A program made the translations under genes and the position numbers. The notes beneath the pieces are model-generated. The model saw nothing but the letters and a program-made list of their open reading frames with translations. It made no database searches and was not told where the DNA came from. A DNA stretch of 46,397 nucleotides from IMG/VR virus record IMGVR_UViG_3300026089_000013, positions 1-46,397 of that record; one strand, given 5' to 3'. Positions 16,668 through 22,321 of the stretch are shown here, one piece after another (positions within the stretch are counted from its first letter, which is position 1; every line of letters starts with the position of its first letter). The stretch comes from a virus.

Positions 16668-16754
16668 CTCTTCCAGCCGCGCGGCTGCGCGCGGATTCTG
16701 GTCCGCCAGAAGTGCAGAGGAGGAGGGTATCGTTGTGTCCTAGACCGACAAGTC

Positions 16755-17168
16755 CTAATGGACTCGTTTCAGAGTCGGTCCCGGCGTTTCAACTGATACG
16801 TTCGATTCGGATTGATGATTTGGTGCTAAACGAGAAGCGAGCTTGATCGCCAGAGCGGCAAGCTCCGAAGTCGACAGTTCTTCCAGATCGCCTTCCTGAA
16901 TCTTGAGCGTCGATGTCGGCCCAAACCCCGACCGATCCAGCACAGCCTTGGCCGCGGATACAGCCACCGGATACTCCGCGAATCTCATAGCTTCCCGCAG
17001 AGTATCAAACGCCTCACCACTGAGTTCTTGCAGCCGGATCTGCCCACGTCGCAGCGCGAGCACTCCCACCCCTTCCACATCTCGCTTGTTGGAACGTGAC
17101 CGTTCCTCCGTCGCGGACTCCTCCTTCGAGGGAAGAGGAGGCAGGTGCTCGTCAAAAATGTTGGTCAT
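16755..17168 (-). CDS. Terminase small subunit-like protein
   Basis: A 137-residue protein starting MTNIFDEHLPPLPSKEES. An open extension upstream to 17240 is judged non-coding because it runs into the previous gene. The core 'LQELSGEAFDTLREAMRFAEYPVAVSAAKAVLDRSGFGPTSTLK' followed by 'EELSTSELAALAIKLASRL' matches the helical domain of TerS-like proteins that precede TerL and recognise the packaging site. Evidence is mainly position and this pattern. Confidence 0.7.
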   Translation of the reverse strand: MTNIFDEHLPPLPSKEESATEERSRSNKRDVEGVGVLALRRGQIRLQELSGEAFDTLREAMRFAEYPVAVSAAKAVLDRSGFGPTSTLKIQEGDLEELSTSELAALAIKLASRLAPNHQSESNVSVETPGPTLKRVH

Positions 17169-17176
17169 TCCTATAC

Positions 17177-17347
17177 CTAGTGCCTTCGACTCGTGAACTC
17201 GGCGGCGAAAGTGTGGTTGCCAATCGTAATCGCTTTGCACGCTACGAGTGAGCCAGCGTTACGACAATCCCAGATACTGATATAGATCTGCCACGCAAGC
17301 AGAAGGAATACCAGAATCGCCGCTATTCGAGGGAAGGTGTTTGTCAC
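17177..17347 (-). CDS. Small single-pass membrane protein
   Basis: A predicted 56-residue protein (GTG start; AAGG upstream) has one hydrophobic segment 'IAAILVFLLLAWQIYISIW' and then 'DCRNAGSLVACKAITIGNHTF', with two cysteines. Small phage membrane proteins with a TM helix and a paired-Cys outer loop are common. It is the first gene after the late promoter and ends 8 nt before the TerS start. The start choice is uncertain. Confidence 0.45.
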   Translation of the reverse strand: MTNTFPRIAAILVFLLLAWQIYISIWDCRNAGSLVACKAITIGNHTFAAEFTSRRH

Positions 17348-17389
17348 CGAATTCACCCTTGGAGCGTGCTCAACCCTACGGAAAAATTC

Positions 17390-17418
17390 AGTATACCACA
17401 AGACGTCTTCGATTGCAA
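17390..17418 (-). promoter_or_regulatory. Promoter P1 for the late (structural) operon
   Basis: Minus-strand -35 TTGCAA (17418-17413), 17-bp spacer ending TGTGG, -10 TATACT (17395-17390). Transcription would start near 17383 and read TerS, TerL, portal and the rest of the virion genes. It belongs to the reiterated promoter family of this genome. Confidence 0.8.
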
Positions 17419-17719
17419 GCCCATGTAAGAGTTACACGGTGAACGGTGCTTGGCATGTTCCTTGCTACGCGCTCGCGCCCGCGCGAATAATAATGTCAAG
17501 GGCTGTTCCGGTTGGCTTTGGGAGGCGGGTTGGGAATTCCGTGATTTAGCTGGCGGGTTTCGGTTTCCGGGAATAGGTGAAGTCAATTTGGGGAGCGGGA
17601 TTGGGGATGCGCGATGGACGAGCGACGCGAAACCCGGAACCCGCCGAACGAAATTGTAAGAACAGGATTGTAATTACAGGATGGTACTTACAGATATGTA
17701 TTACAGAATTAGTACGTGG
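17419..17719. other. Intergenic stretch with TTACA-type repeats
   Basis: About 300 bp without a convincing gene. The right part (17654-17715) repeats GTAATTACA/TTACAG motifs (AGGATTGTAATTACAGGA; TACTTACAGATATGTATTAC). Similar AT-rich motifs occur upstream of other promoters here and may be UP-like elements or protein binding sites. A perfect TTGACA at 17494-17499 (minus) lacks a -10 at the right distance. Confidence 0.4.
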
Positions 17720-17753
17720 AAATAAGCCGTGCCACCGGAGGTGATGGCACGGC
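17720..17753 (-). terminator. Terminator after the 88-residue protein gene
   Basis: Stem GCCGTGCCA / TGGCACGGC (9 bp) with a 10-nt loop, followed on the minus strand by TTATTT. It lies just after the stop at 17765. Confidence 0.65.
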
Positions 17754-17764
17754 CCTTGCTAGTG

Positions 17765-18031
17765 CTAGGGTTTACGACCCTTGGCACGATACTTGCTACC
17801 CTTGGGCAGGGGAGCAAGAGGCATGCCAATGCGGCGCAGGTAGCGGCGATGGGCGGCACGAATCTTGCTGCGCCGTGCCACTGCCATTTCTGTAAGCCGC
17901 AGGAACCGTGCCAAGGAGGCATTGTAGCGGTAGGTAGCCGCTGCAATGTCCGTGCCAACGGGGACCTGCGGGTATGCGGCCAAACCGGAGGGAGCCTGCC
18001 AACCACGAGCAAGAACGGTGCCAAGAGTCAT
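17765..18031 (-). CDS. Small basic hypothetical protein
   Basis: An 88-residue protein (MTLGTVLARGWQAPSGLAAY..) with a very basic second half ('MAVARRSKIRAAHRRYLRRIG', 'PKGSKYRAKGRKP'), suggesting nucleic-acid binding. It starts with a one-base overlap with a 27-codon ORF and is followed by a hairpin terminator. No family is recognised. Confidence 0.6.
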   Translation of the reverse strand: MTLGTVLARGWQAPSGLAAYPQVPVGTDIAAATYRYNASLARFLRLTEMAVARRSKIRAAHRRYLRRIGMPLAPLPKGSKYRAKGRKP

Positions 18032-18114
18032 TATTTACCTGCCTTTGTGCGCTTGAGCGCACTTACAACCTTGTAAGGGACGCGTGGGTTAGGATGCTGT
18101 TTACCGTATGCCAT
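18031..18114 (-). CDS. 27-residue basic peptide
   Basis: The short frame MAYGKQHPNPRVPYKVVSAL.. ends TAATG, so its stop overlaps the start of the next gene. The basic C-terminus (LKRTKAGK) and the coupling suggest it may be translated, but the ribosome site is weak. The larger open frame upstream looks non-coding. Confidence 0.4.
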   Translation of the reverse strand: MAYGKQHPNPRVPYKVVSALKRTKAGK

Positions 18115-18143
18115 GCCATTGACTACTGCACCATCCGTACCAT

Positions 18144-18178
18144 GTGTAGAGGTGTGCAACCCTGTGCTACTTCGTGTA
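18144..18178. repeat. GTGCA-type 10-bp phased array A
   Basis: GTGTA/GTGCA/GTGCT/GTGTA begin at 18144, 18154, 18164 and 18174, an exact 10-bp period. This is the most regular member of an array family found in the gaps of this region. Confidence 0.6.
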
Positions 18179-18221
18179 GGACCATGTTGCATTTTGGTTC
18201 CCGTGCCTACCAAAACGGAGC

Positions 18222-18254
18222 ACGGTAAACCATTGCGTATCAAGGGTTTACCGT
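18222..18254 (-). terminator. Hairpin after lipoprotein gene
   Basis: Perfect 10-bp inverted repeat ACGGTAAACC / GGTTTACCGT with a 13-nt loop just downstream of the lipoprotein stop. On the minus strand GCTCCGTTTT follows, a weak T-run. A second dyad TTTTGGT/ACCAAAA (about 18193-18216) follows. Either could be a terminator or an operator. Confidence 0.5.
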
Positions 18255-18259
18255 ATGTG

Positions 18260-18448
18260 TTACAGGATGGGCACAGCAGGACACGGCACGGGACTTGCAT
18301 ACGTGTCCACCTCCATACTTACACTTCCGTCAGGTAGGGCATATGCCCTCGGCTGGGTCGTGCAGATGTGTGCAGGCGCGACGGGCGAACTGCAAGAAGC
18401 GAGCCAGAGGCACGCCAAGACGATGATTACAATAATGGTATCCTTCAT
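18260..18448 (-). CDS. Small lipoprotein
   Basis: The 62-residue protein has a short signal peptide (MKDTIIVIIVLACLW) and a lipobox L16-A-S-C19 followed by Ser-Ser-Pro. The mature part would be about 44 residues, Pro/Thr-rich with three more cysteines. AAGGA lies 7 nt before the ATG. Signal peptidase II processing would place it on the outer face of a membrane. Known phage lipoproteins of this size either block superinfection (T5 Llp type) or are Rz1 spanin subunits. Absence of a neighbouring Rz or endolysin favours an exclusion or host-surface role, but this is inference. Confidence 0.7.
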   Translation of the reverse strand: MKDTIIVIIVLACLWLASCSSPVAPAHICTTQPRAYALPDGSVSMEVDTYASPVPCPAVPIL

Positions 18449-18475
18449 GGCACATCCTTTGCTAGGGTTACGTGT

Positions 18476-18592
18476 TTACCGAGTAAAAATTACACGGACG
18501 CCGCCGCCTGCCTTGAGCATAGATTTGATACGCTTTTTGGCAGGCTTTTTGCTAAACTCGGACCGCGTCATTACGATTGTGTATTTTGCCAT
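18476..18592 (-). CDS. 38-residue basic protein
   Basis: MAKYTIVMTRSEFSKKPAKK.. followed by a Gly-rich 'KAGGGVRVIFTR' end. It starts 4 nt after the stop of the 37-residue gene upstream and precedes the lipoprotein gene. Basic and beta/alpha-like; no family recognised. Coding is supported by codon pattern and tight spacing. Confidence 0.55.
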   Translation of the reverse strand: MAKYTIVMTRSEFSKKPAKKRIKSMLKAGGGVRVIFTR

Positions 18593-18596
18593 TGGC

Positions 18597-18710
18597 CTAG
18601 TTCTTGCTAGCGACCAGCACAAGCGGGATGTACTGAATCGGAGCATAGATGTCGTTACCGATTTTGTAATACTGGGTGATTACGATTTTGGTCGATGCCT
18701 TGTTTGCCAT
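18597..18710 (-). CDS. 37-residue hypothetical protein
   Basis: MANKASTKIVITQYYKIGND.. then 'IYAPIQYIPLVLVASKN', a compact beta-type peptide. It stops 4 nt before the next small gene. The stop is followed by the CTAG-GCC context seen after other genes here. No function can be assigned. Confidence 0.5.
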   Translation of the reverse strand: MANKASTKIVITQYYKIGNDIYAPIQYIPLVLVASKN

Positions 18711-18922
18711 GCCCTATAGATAAGCATGGGTCGTGCCACGTATAGAAGTGTGCAGGTCCGCGCAAGATCGTGCACGAGCTGTGTACAATTCTGGCGCCTG
18801 TGTTACATCTTGGGTGAACACAGACAGGAACGGCGCATGGCCTGGACCCGATACCCCGAGTCTGCAGCTTAAAATCAACCCACTGGATATCGCCGTTTGG
18901 CGACTTCCAGCGGGATTCTAAC
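18711..18922. other. Non-coding block C with GTGCA array and dyad
   Basis: No convincing gene. It holds GTGCA/GCGCA/GTGCA at 18750, 18760 and 18770 (period 10) and a 7-bp dyad CTGTGTT...AACACAG. It also has CGATACCCCGAGT and TTTGGCGACTTCCAGCGGGA. The last three elements recur in the same order in block D (19545-19690), so the two blocks are duplicates. Confidence 0.55.
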
Positions 18923-19180
18923 CTATAGTGCCATCAGGCACAAGCGAAAGCGCTTGTCGTCGGACAGGGCATCCCAGAGCGGAACAAGATTCGTGCCATG
19001 TTCCAGCAGATAATCGCGCATCCGGTCCTGCAAGATGGATGCCACTTCCTCATCCTCGACGTATGCATCTTCCGTGCCAAGACCGGCCGCGGCCTGGAGG
19101 TCGTGGCCGATAGACTGATACAAATCACATGCCATCTCGAGGAGGGCAGTATCGTAAATGTCAAATTGGTTATTCGTCAT
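18923..19180 (-). CDS. Acidic hypothetical protein
   Basis: An 85-residue, acidic, helical protein: MTNNQFDIYDTALLEMACDL.. with 'EDAYVEDEEVASILQDRMRDYLLEHG'. The start codon follows a UUCG-loop terminator and has GGGATG spacing typical of this cluster. No family recognised. Confidence 0.6.
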   Translation of the reverse strand: MTNNQFDIYDTALLEMACDLYQSIGHDLQAAAGLGTEDAYVEDEEVASILQDRMRDYLLEHGTNLVPLWDALSDDKRFRLCLMAL

Positions 19181-19189
19181 TGGTACATC

Positions 19190-19223
19190 CCTTGCAGAAA
19201 AGGGCCAGCCCGAAGGCTGGCCC
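19190..19223 (-). terminator. UUCG-loop intrinsic terminator
   Basis: Minus-strand stem GGGCCAGCC-TTCG-GGCTGGCCC (9 bp, UUCG tetraloop) followed by TTTTCT. It lies 8 nt after the stop of the 66-residue gene. Clear intrinsic terminator. Confidence 0.85.
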
Positions 19224-19231
19224 GGATTTTG

Positions 19232-19432
19232 CTAGTAGGAAGCCGCGCGGCGCGGACCGTTGACCGCCAAAACCAAATTTCCGGTTTTGCGTTCAAAAAC
19301 GGTAAGCACGGCGGCGTGGCGGACCCAGCGGTTCCGGCGCACGTTATGCAGGGCGCGTTCGGCCGTATGGCCCGGAGCGGGGATTGCAATCTTCGTGCCG
19401 TTGGTATGCGCCTGGATAACAAATTTGGTCAT
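19232..19432 (-). CDS. 66-residue basic hypothetical protein
   Basis: MTKFVIQAHTNGTKIAIPAP.. with 'NVRRNRWVRHAAVLTVFERKTGNLVLAVNGPRR'. Basic, beta-rich and possibly RNA/DNA binding. GAGGT precedes the ATG by 9 nt. A UUCG terminator follows. Confidence 0.65.
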   Translation of the reverse strand: MTKFVIQAHTNGTKIAIPAPGHTAERALHNVRRNRWVRHAAVLTVFERKTGNLVLAVNGPRRAASY

Positions 19433-19584
19433 GTAAGTTTTACCTCGAAGCTGGCGTAATTGCCGCCGACTAAGAGTGCATGGCCGATGCCAGCGCGAAA
19501 TCGTGCAACGATGTGCACTTCCGTAAAGGAAAGTGTGCCATTTCCGTACTTCGTGTTACATTTTGGTAGAACACGGTCTGGCAC
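19429..19584 (-). CDS. Possible 51-residue ORF coupled to the next gene
   Basis: An open frame with GTG start whose stop overlaps the next ATG (ATGA). Its second half 'TLSFTEVHIVARFRAGIGHALLVGGNYASFE' (read in parts) has a protein-like beta pattern. The first half coincides with the block D dyad, so the true start may be the GTG near 19515. Uncertain. Confidence 0.35.
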   Translation of the reverse strand: MPDRVLPKCNTKYGNGTLSFTEVHIVARFRAGIGHALLVGGNYASFEVKLT

Positions 19585-19720
19585 GACCGTTGCATATCGG
19601 GGATGGGATAGGACCGATACCCCGAGTATCGGGCATACTTCGGCTGGACGTTCCTATCCCCTTTTGGCGAGTTCTGGCGGGATTGGTGGCGATGGGCGTT
19701 AACGGATGGGCGGACGGAAT
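19503..19720. repeat. Block D: GTGCA array, dyad and duplicated elements
   Basis: GTGCA at 19503 and 19513, then the dyad CGTGTT..AACACG and CCGATA-CCCCGAG-TATCGG (an inverted repeat). TTTTGGCGAGTTCTGGCGGG follows. The last elements match block C (18711-18922) in the same order. Nothing coding is seen from 19585 to 19853. Confidence 0.5.
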
Positions 19721-19815
19721 TGCACGATCTGGCTCAAGTTGAGCCGGGGAGCCATCGTGATGCGCTCTAAAGGCGGGATTTGCGGGCGATTTCCAATCAA
19801 AACGAAAACTGAGCA

Positions 19816-19846
19816 GAGTGAGGTCAGCGCTCGGCCAACCTCACTC
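19816..19846 (-). terminator. Terminator after the 68-residue protein gene
   Basis: 9-bp stem GAGTGAGGT / ACCTCACTC with a 13-nt loop just downstream of the stop at 19854. On the minus strand TGCTCAGTTTTCGTTTT follows. Confidence 0.65.
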
Positions 19847-19853
19847 CGGTCCC

Positions 19854-20060
19854 TTAGCGGACCTTGACGACCCGACCCGCCTCCAGCGTCACGTATCCAT
19901 ACCAACGATGAGGCTGAGGGAAGTGAGGTCCCTCGACGTCAATCTCACCGTTGACTGGAACCGAGCCCAGTCCAGGCTGGAAGACCGTGACCGTGCGACC
20001 GGCGGCGACCGCGTCCTTCAGCTCTTTCTTCGACTTGAAATTCGGCCTGACGTATGCCAT
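19854..20060 (-). CDS. Small phage hypothetical (EGPHxPxPHRWY type)
   Basis: A 68-residue protein MAYVRPNFKSKKELKDAVAA.. followed by 'VEGPHFPQPHRWYGYVTLEAGRVVKV'. Short proteins with this 'F.tkk.LK.a...G..v.vf.pG' and 'EGPH.P.PH.WY' layout are widespread in phages; their function is unknown. The ATG at 20060 has GGAGG 6 nt upstream. A second in-frame ATG at 20072 sits 7 nt after the -10 box and would add MEVS. Confidence 0.75.
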   Translation of the reverse strand: MAYVRPNFKSKKELKDAVAAGRTVTVFQPGLGSVPVNGEIDVEGPHFPQPHRWYGYVTLEAGRVVKVR

Positions 20061-20079
20061 GCTGACCTCCATGCAGAGC

Positions 20080-20108
20080 ATTGTAACACAGAACGTGGTA
20101 ATTGACAA
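20080..20108 (-). promoter_or_regulatory. Promoter P2
   Basis: -35 TTGTCA (20108-20103), 17-bp spacer, -10 TACAAT (20085-20080). It drives the 68-residue protein gene. Confidence 0.7.
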
Positions 20109-20127
20109 CTACCAATTCTGTAAGTGT

Positions 20128-20343
20128 TCAGTCCACCCGGACTTCCTCGGCGTCGCAGATCTTCTCGAGATTGACGATTAGCGAATCATCTTCCACCTCC
20201 AAGCAAATGCCGCGGCCTCGAATATCGAAGCCGATGTCCCGGCGAGTCTTCTTGGCGACCTCCTCGATGCGCTCCTTCGTGTCCGCCTTGATCTTGACGT
20301 GAACGTGGTACACAACCCATGAAACGAGTTTCGTTTTCGGCAT
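20128..20343 (-). CDS. 71-residue hypothetical, leaderless start
   Basis: MPKTKLVSWVVYHVHVKIKA.. with 'DTKERIEEVAKKTRRDIGFDIRGRGICLEVEDD'. A small alpha/beta fold; no family recognised. The ATG is exactly 6 nt after the -10 box of P3, so the message should begin at or next to the start codon, with no room for a Shine-Dalgarno site. Confidence 0.7.
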   Translation of the reverse strand: MPKTKLVSWVVYHVHVKIKADTKERIEEVAKKTRRDIGFDIRGRGICLEVEDDSLIVNLEKICDAEEVRVD

Positions 20344-20349
20344 AAGAGC

Positions 20350-20378
20350 ATTCTACCACAGGTTCCCGGGAAATGCAA
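20350..20378 (-). promoter_or_regulatory. Promoter P3 (leaderless)
   Basis: -35 TTGCAT (20378-20373), 17-bp spacer ending TGTGG, -10 TAGAAT (20355-20350). The start codon is at 20343. Confidence 0.75.
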
Positions 20379-20500
20379 GCCATTTCATGTTTCGTTTTTC
20401 GTTGTTCATATTTCGTTGTTCGTATTGGGGCATTTCCAGAATCGCCCAGACCGATTTCTGTCCAATCCTCCCGACTCCCTCGAGGAAGAGGGAAAGAGGT

Positions 20501-20529
20501 CGGGCCAGTCCGTTTGCAGAACTGGCCCG
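20501..20529 (-). terminator. Terminator after the 78-residue protein gene
   Basis: Stem CGGGCCAGT / ACTGGCCCG (9 bp, 11-nt loop) followed on the minus strand by ACCTCTTTCCCTCTTCC. It lies 10 nt after the stop. Confidence 0.65.
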
Positions 20530-20538
20530 ATTCTTGCT

Positions 20539-20775
20539 TTAGGCAGCGACGCGCTCGCGAAGCACAGCGAGACGGTCCAGCCATTCACGAGTCGTCGAGA
20601 CGTCCGGATTGTTCTCCGGATTGTCCGTCGGGCAGAGGTCCTTGCTCGTTTCGATGAGTTCATCGAGCTCAGCAAGGAGCTTGCTGCGGTAGGCGCGAAG
20701 AGCCTGACGAACAATTTCGAGTTCGTATTCGTCGACGGCGATGTTGAAGCGTGCGGTCGGAACGTTGTTTGGCAT
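20539..20775 (-). CDS. 78-residue helical hypothetical, leaderless start
   Basis: MPNNVPTARFNIAVDEYELE.. then a long helix ('LRAYRSKLLAELDELIETSKD', 'TREWLDRLAVLRERVAA'), probably a helical hairpin. The ATG is 6 nt after the -10 of P4, implying a leaderless message. A terminator follows. No family recognised. Confidence 0.7.
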   Translation of the reverse strand: MPNNVPTARFNIAVDEYELEIVRQALRAYRSKLLAELDELIETSKDLCPTDNPENNPDVSTTREWLDRLAVLRERVAA

Positions 20776-20781
20776 AAGAGC

Positions 20782-20810
20782 ATTCTACCACAGAACATCG
20801 CCAGATGCAA
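20782..20810 (-). promoter_or_regulatory. Promoter P4 (leaderless), overlapping an inverted repeat
   Basis: -35 TTGCAT (20810-20805), 17-bp spacer, -10 TAGAAT (20787-20782). The -35 lies in the 3' arm of a perfect 11-bp inverted repeat GCCAGATGCAA / TTGCATCTGGC (about 20800-20836). Confidence 0.75.
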
Positions 20811-20846
20811 CTACAAAGATTGTAATTGCATCTGGCATATTTCGTG

Positions 20847-21185
20847 CTACTTCTTCCTCCGCTTCTGCCCGCGACGACCGGCGATCGTCATCTCGACCAC
20901 GCGGTCGGCGAGATGCTCCGCCAGCGTCTCGCGCGTCACGTCGCCGAGGTTCTCGACAGGCGTTTCGTTGGCCCGCTCGCCCTGAGCGTGATTTCGCTGT
21001 CCCACGGCGAGGGCGATGACCTCGTTCACCTCGTCGACGACCGCCTGTCCCCCGAGCCGATTCCCGAGGTCTGTCTCCCAGAGCTGGAACGTGGCGTCGT
21101 TGCCCTGCTTCAGCCGGAAGTTGATGTTGCGCGGGATCCGAATCACCGCCCGCAGCTTGACCTCCACCGTTACGAGTCCGTCCAT
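20847..21185 (-). CDS. 112-residue hypothetical protein
   Basis: MDGLVTVEVKLRAVIRIPRN.. then 'FQLWETDLGNRLGGQAVVDEVNEVIALAVGQ' and a basic end 'RRGQKRRKK'. The ATG has GGGAGG upstream. A 10-codon leader frame starts 6 nt after the promoter and overlaps the first codons of this gene. No family recognised; the tail may bind nucleic acid. Confidence 0.65.
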   Translation of the reverse strand: MDGLVTVEVKLRAVIRIPRNINFRLKQGNDATFQLWETDLGNRLGGQAVVDEVNEVIALAVGQRNHAQGERANETPVENLGDVTRETLAEHLADRVVEMTIAGRRGQKRRKK

Positions 21186-21202
21186 TTGACCTCCCTCATC
21201 AT
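21170..21202 (-). CDS. Possible leaderless 10-residue leader peptide
   Basis: ATG ATG ... TAA (MMREVKWTDS) begins exactly 6 nt after the -10 of P5. It overlaps the ribosome site and first codons of the 112-residue gene in another frame. It could tune initiation of the main gene. Confidence 0.3.
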   Translation of the reverse strand: MMREVKWTDS

Positions 21203-21208
21203 GAAAGC

Positions 21209-21237
21209 ATTATACCACAGTTTTAAACGGTTTGCAA
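21209..21237 (-). promoter_or_regulatory. Promoter P5
   Basis: -35 TTGCAA (21237-21232), 17-bp spacer with TTTAAAACTGTGG, -10 TATAAT (21214-21209), a full consensus. Confidence 0.8.
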
Positions 21238-21310
21238 CCACTAATTTTGTAATTGAAGAGGAAAAGAGCCTTGCGGACTGGGGCATCGAGGAGTTCATTG
21301 CACGACGCCT

Positions 21311-21335
21311 CTGGGCGAGTCCTCAGCTCGCCCAG
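21311..21335 (-). terminator. Hairpin downstream of the zinc-ribbon operon
   Basis: 9-bp stem CTGGGCGAG / CTCGCCCAG with a 7-nt loop. No clear T-run follows, so termination is possible but not certain. Confidence 0.45.
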
Positions 21336-21342
21336 AGGGAAT

Positions 21343-21399
21343 CTAAGAAATTACTCCGTCTTTCCGGAGCGTCAGCCCGTAGGCGATGGCATGTTTCAT
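21343..21399 (-). CDS. Possible 18-residue peptide
   Basis: MKHAIAYGLTLRKDGVIS starts one base after the stop of the 66-residue gene with GGCGGGG upstream and is followed by a hairpin. It is too short to be sure. Confidence 0.25.
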   Translation of the reverse strand: MKHAIAYGLTLRKDGVIS

Positions 21400-21400
21400 G

Positions 21401-21601
21401 CTAGGTCCCCGCCTCCTGTGCCTCCTTCAGGCATTTGTCGGTGAGCTCGAGCTCACGCTGGAGGTCGCCAATCGGCTGCCCCGCAGCTCGCTTCCGCTCA
21501 ATCCATCGCTCGACCTCCCAGCGATAGCGACGGACACAGAACTCGATCTGCGAGCGCATCTCCTCGTCGCAGTGCATCTTGATCGAGCGGTCATCACTCA
21601 T
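21401..21601 (-). CDS. 66-residue helical hypothetical protein
   Basis: MSDDRSIKMHCDEEMRSQIE.. followed by 'RRYRWEVERWIERKRAAG' and 'LQRELELTDKCLKEAQEAG'. Highly charged and helical, with two cysteines. Its ATG overlaps the stop of the zinc-ribbon gene (ATGA), so the two form an operon from P6. Confidence 0.65.
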   Translation of the reverse strand: MSDDRSIKMHCDEEMRSQIEFCVRRYRWEVERWIERKRAAGQPIGDLQRELELTDKCLKEAQEAGT

Positions 21602-21705
21602 CGGATCCACCTCATTCTCATCAGTTTGCAGATCAGGCACCGGAGCCCGTTCGGCGTAACCACGAATTCCGTTTCGGCGTGACAGGCGGCGCAGTGCTTA
21701 ACCAT
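21598..21705 (-). CDS. 35-residue zinc-ribbon microprotein, leaderless start
   Basis: MVKHCAACHAETEFVVTPNG.. then 'LRCLICKLMRMRWIR'. Two CxxC pairs (C5/C8 and C23/C26) form a minimal zinc ribbon followed by a basic tail. The ATG lies 6 nt after the -10 of P6. It overlaps the next gene by 4 nt. Such tiny ribbons often bind nucleic acid or RNA polymerase, but the partner is unknown. Confidence 0.65.
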   Translation of the reverse strand: MVKHCAACHAETEFVVTPNGLRCLICKLMRMRWIR

Positions 21706-21711
21706 GAGAAC

Positions 21712-21740
21712 ATTCTACCACAGAATTCTGCCGGATGCAA
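21712..21740 (-). promoter_or_regulatory. Promoter P6 (leaderless), overlapping an inverted repeat
   Basis: -35 TTGCAT (21740-21735), 17-bp spacer, -10 TAGAAT (21717-21712). The -35 lies in the arm of the inverted repeat GCCGGATGC / GCATCCGGC (about 21730-21768). Confidence 0.75.
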
Positions 21741-21776
21741 CTACAAAGATTGTAATCGCATCCGGCACGATTCTTG

Positions 21777-22103
21777 CTAGAACTTGATGTCGTCGTCGTA
21801 GCGATGCGGAGCCGCATCATCAGCCGAGATAAAAGCCGACGACTGCTGCTCCCGCCGTGCCTGATAGTCCCGCTCGCGGATGCGATCAGCCAGCTTCCGG
21901 TCGGAGTCGTTGATCTGCTCTTGCAGATAACGACGGACGCCCATCGCCATGACCTCCTCGATGAAGTCCTTGGCCTCCTTCAGGCCAACCGACGGGACCG
22001 GCTCGAGGATGACCTGACCGTTGATGCCTTGACGGACCTCGTAACGGTTGTGACCGAGCGTCCGAACCGACTTGATGGCCTCGATGAAGTTAATCGCGTT
22101 CAA
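21777..22103 (-). CDS. 108-residue hypothetical, TTG start
   Basis: MNAINFIEAIKSVRTLGHNR.., with 'YEVRQGINGQVILEPVPSVGLKEAKDFIEEV', then a charged helix rich in Arg/Glu. The TTG at 22103 is chosen because GGAGG lies 5-6 nt upstream; the ATG at 22127 is inside the -10 box. No family recognised. Confidence 0.65.
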   Translation of the reverse strand: MNAINFIEAIKSVRTLGHNRYEVRQGINGQVILEPVPSVGLKEAKDFIEEVMAMGVRRYLQEQINDSDRKLADRIRERDYQARREQQSSAFISADDAAPHRYDDDIKF

Positions 22104-22125
22104 TGCCCACCTCCAATGTAAGAGC

Positions 22126-22154
22126 ATGATACCACAGTTTTAAACTGGATGCAA
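22126..22154 (-). promoter_or_regulatory. Promoter P7
   Basis: -35 TTGCAT (22154-22149), 17-bp spacer with TTTAAAACTGTGG, -10 TATCAT (22131-22126). A GTGCA pair lies about 65-80 bp upstream of the predicted start. Confidence 0.75.
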
Positions 22155-22183
22155 CTACTATCTTTGTAATCCGGGAGTTCTCT

Positions 22184-22290
22184 GTGCAGGATTGTGCAGG
22201 AGGATCGCCAATAGCCCTAGTATCCGTGGTATCGATGATCGTGATTTCTATCCCATCCTACGACCTCAGGCGAGGAACGTAGGAAACGGG
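22184..22290. repeat. Block E: GTGCA pair plus conserved CCATCCT..CGTAGGAAA element
   Basis: GTGCA at 22184 and 22194. The rest (TATCCCATCCTACGACC, CGAGGAACGTAGGAAA) recurs in blocks F (22890-22945) and G (23955-24000). In E the two halves can pair (CCTACG / CGTAGG). Confidence 0.55.
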
Positions 22291-22309
22291 CCAGCCCGGA
22301 GGCTGACCC
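22288..22309 (-). terminator. Terminator-type hairpin after first Ala-rich paralogue
   Basis: Minus-strand stem GGGTCAGCC-TCCG-GGCTGGCCC (9 bp with one wobble), a short loop, shortly after the stop at 22322. It is similar to the UUCG terminator at 19202-19223. Confidence 0.6.
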
Positions 22310-22321
22310 GTCCCTTGCAAA

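Noticed and set aside
17494-17522. TTGACA promoter on the minus strand in the 17.5 kb gap
   Set aside because: A perfect -35 box but no acceptable -10 at 16-18 bp; P1 nearby is a better promoter for the late operon.
18115-18300. N-terminal part of an open frame upstream of the 27-residue peptide
   Set aside because: It runs through two dyads and the GTGCA array and overlaps the end of the lipoprotein gene; composition is not protein-like.
19699-19905. 68-codon minus-strand frame
   Set aside because: It covers a terminator and the end of the 68-residue protein gene; no ribosome site.
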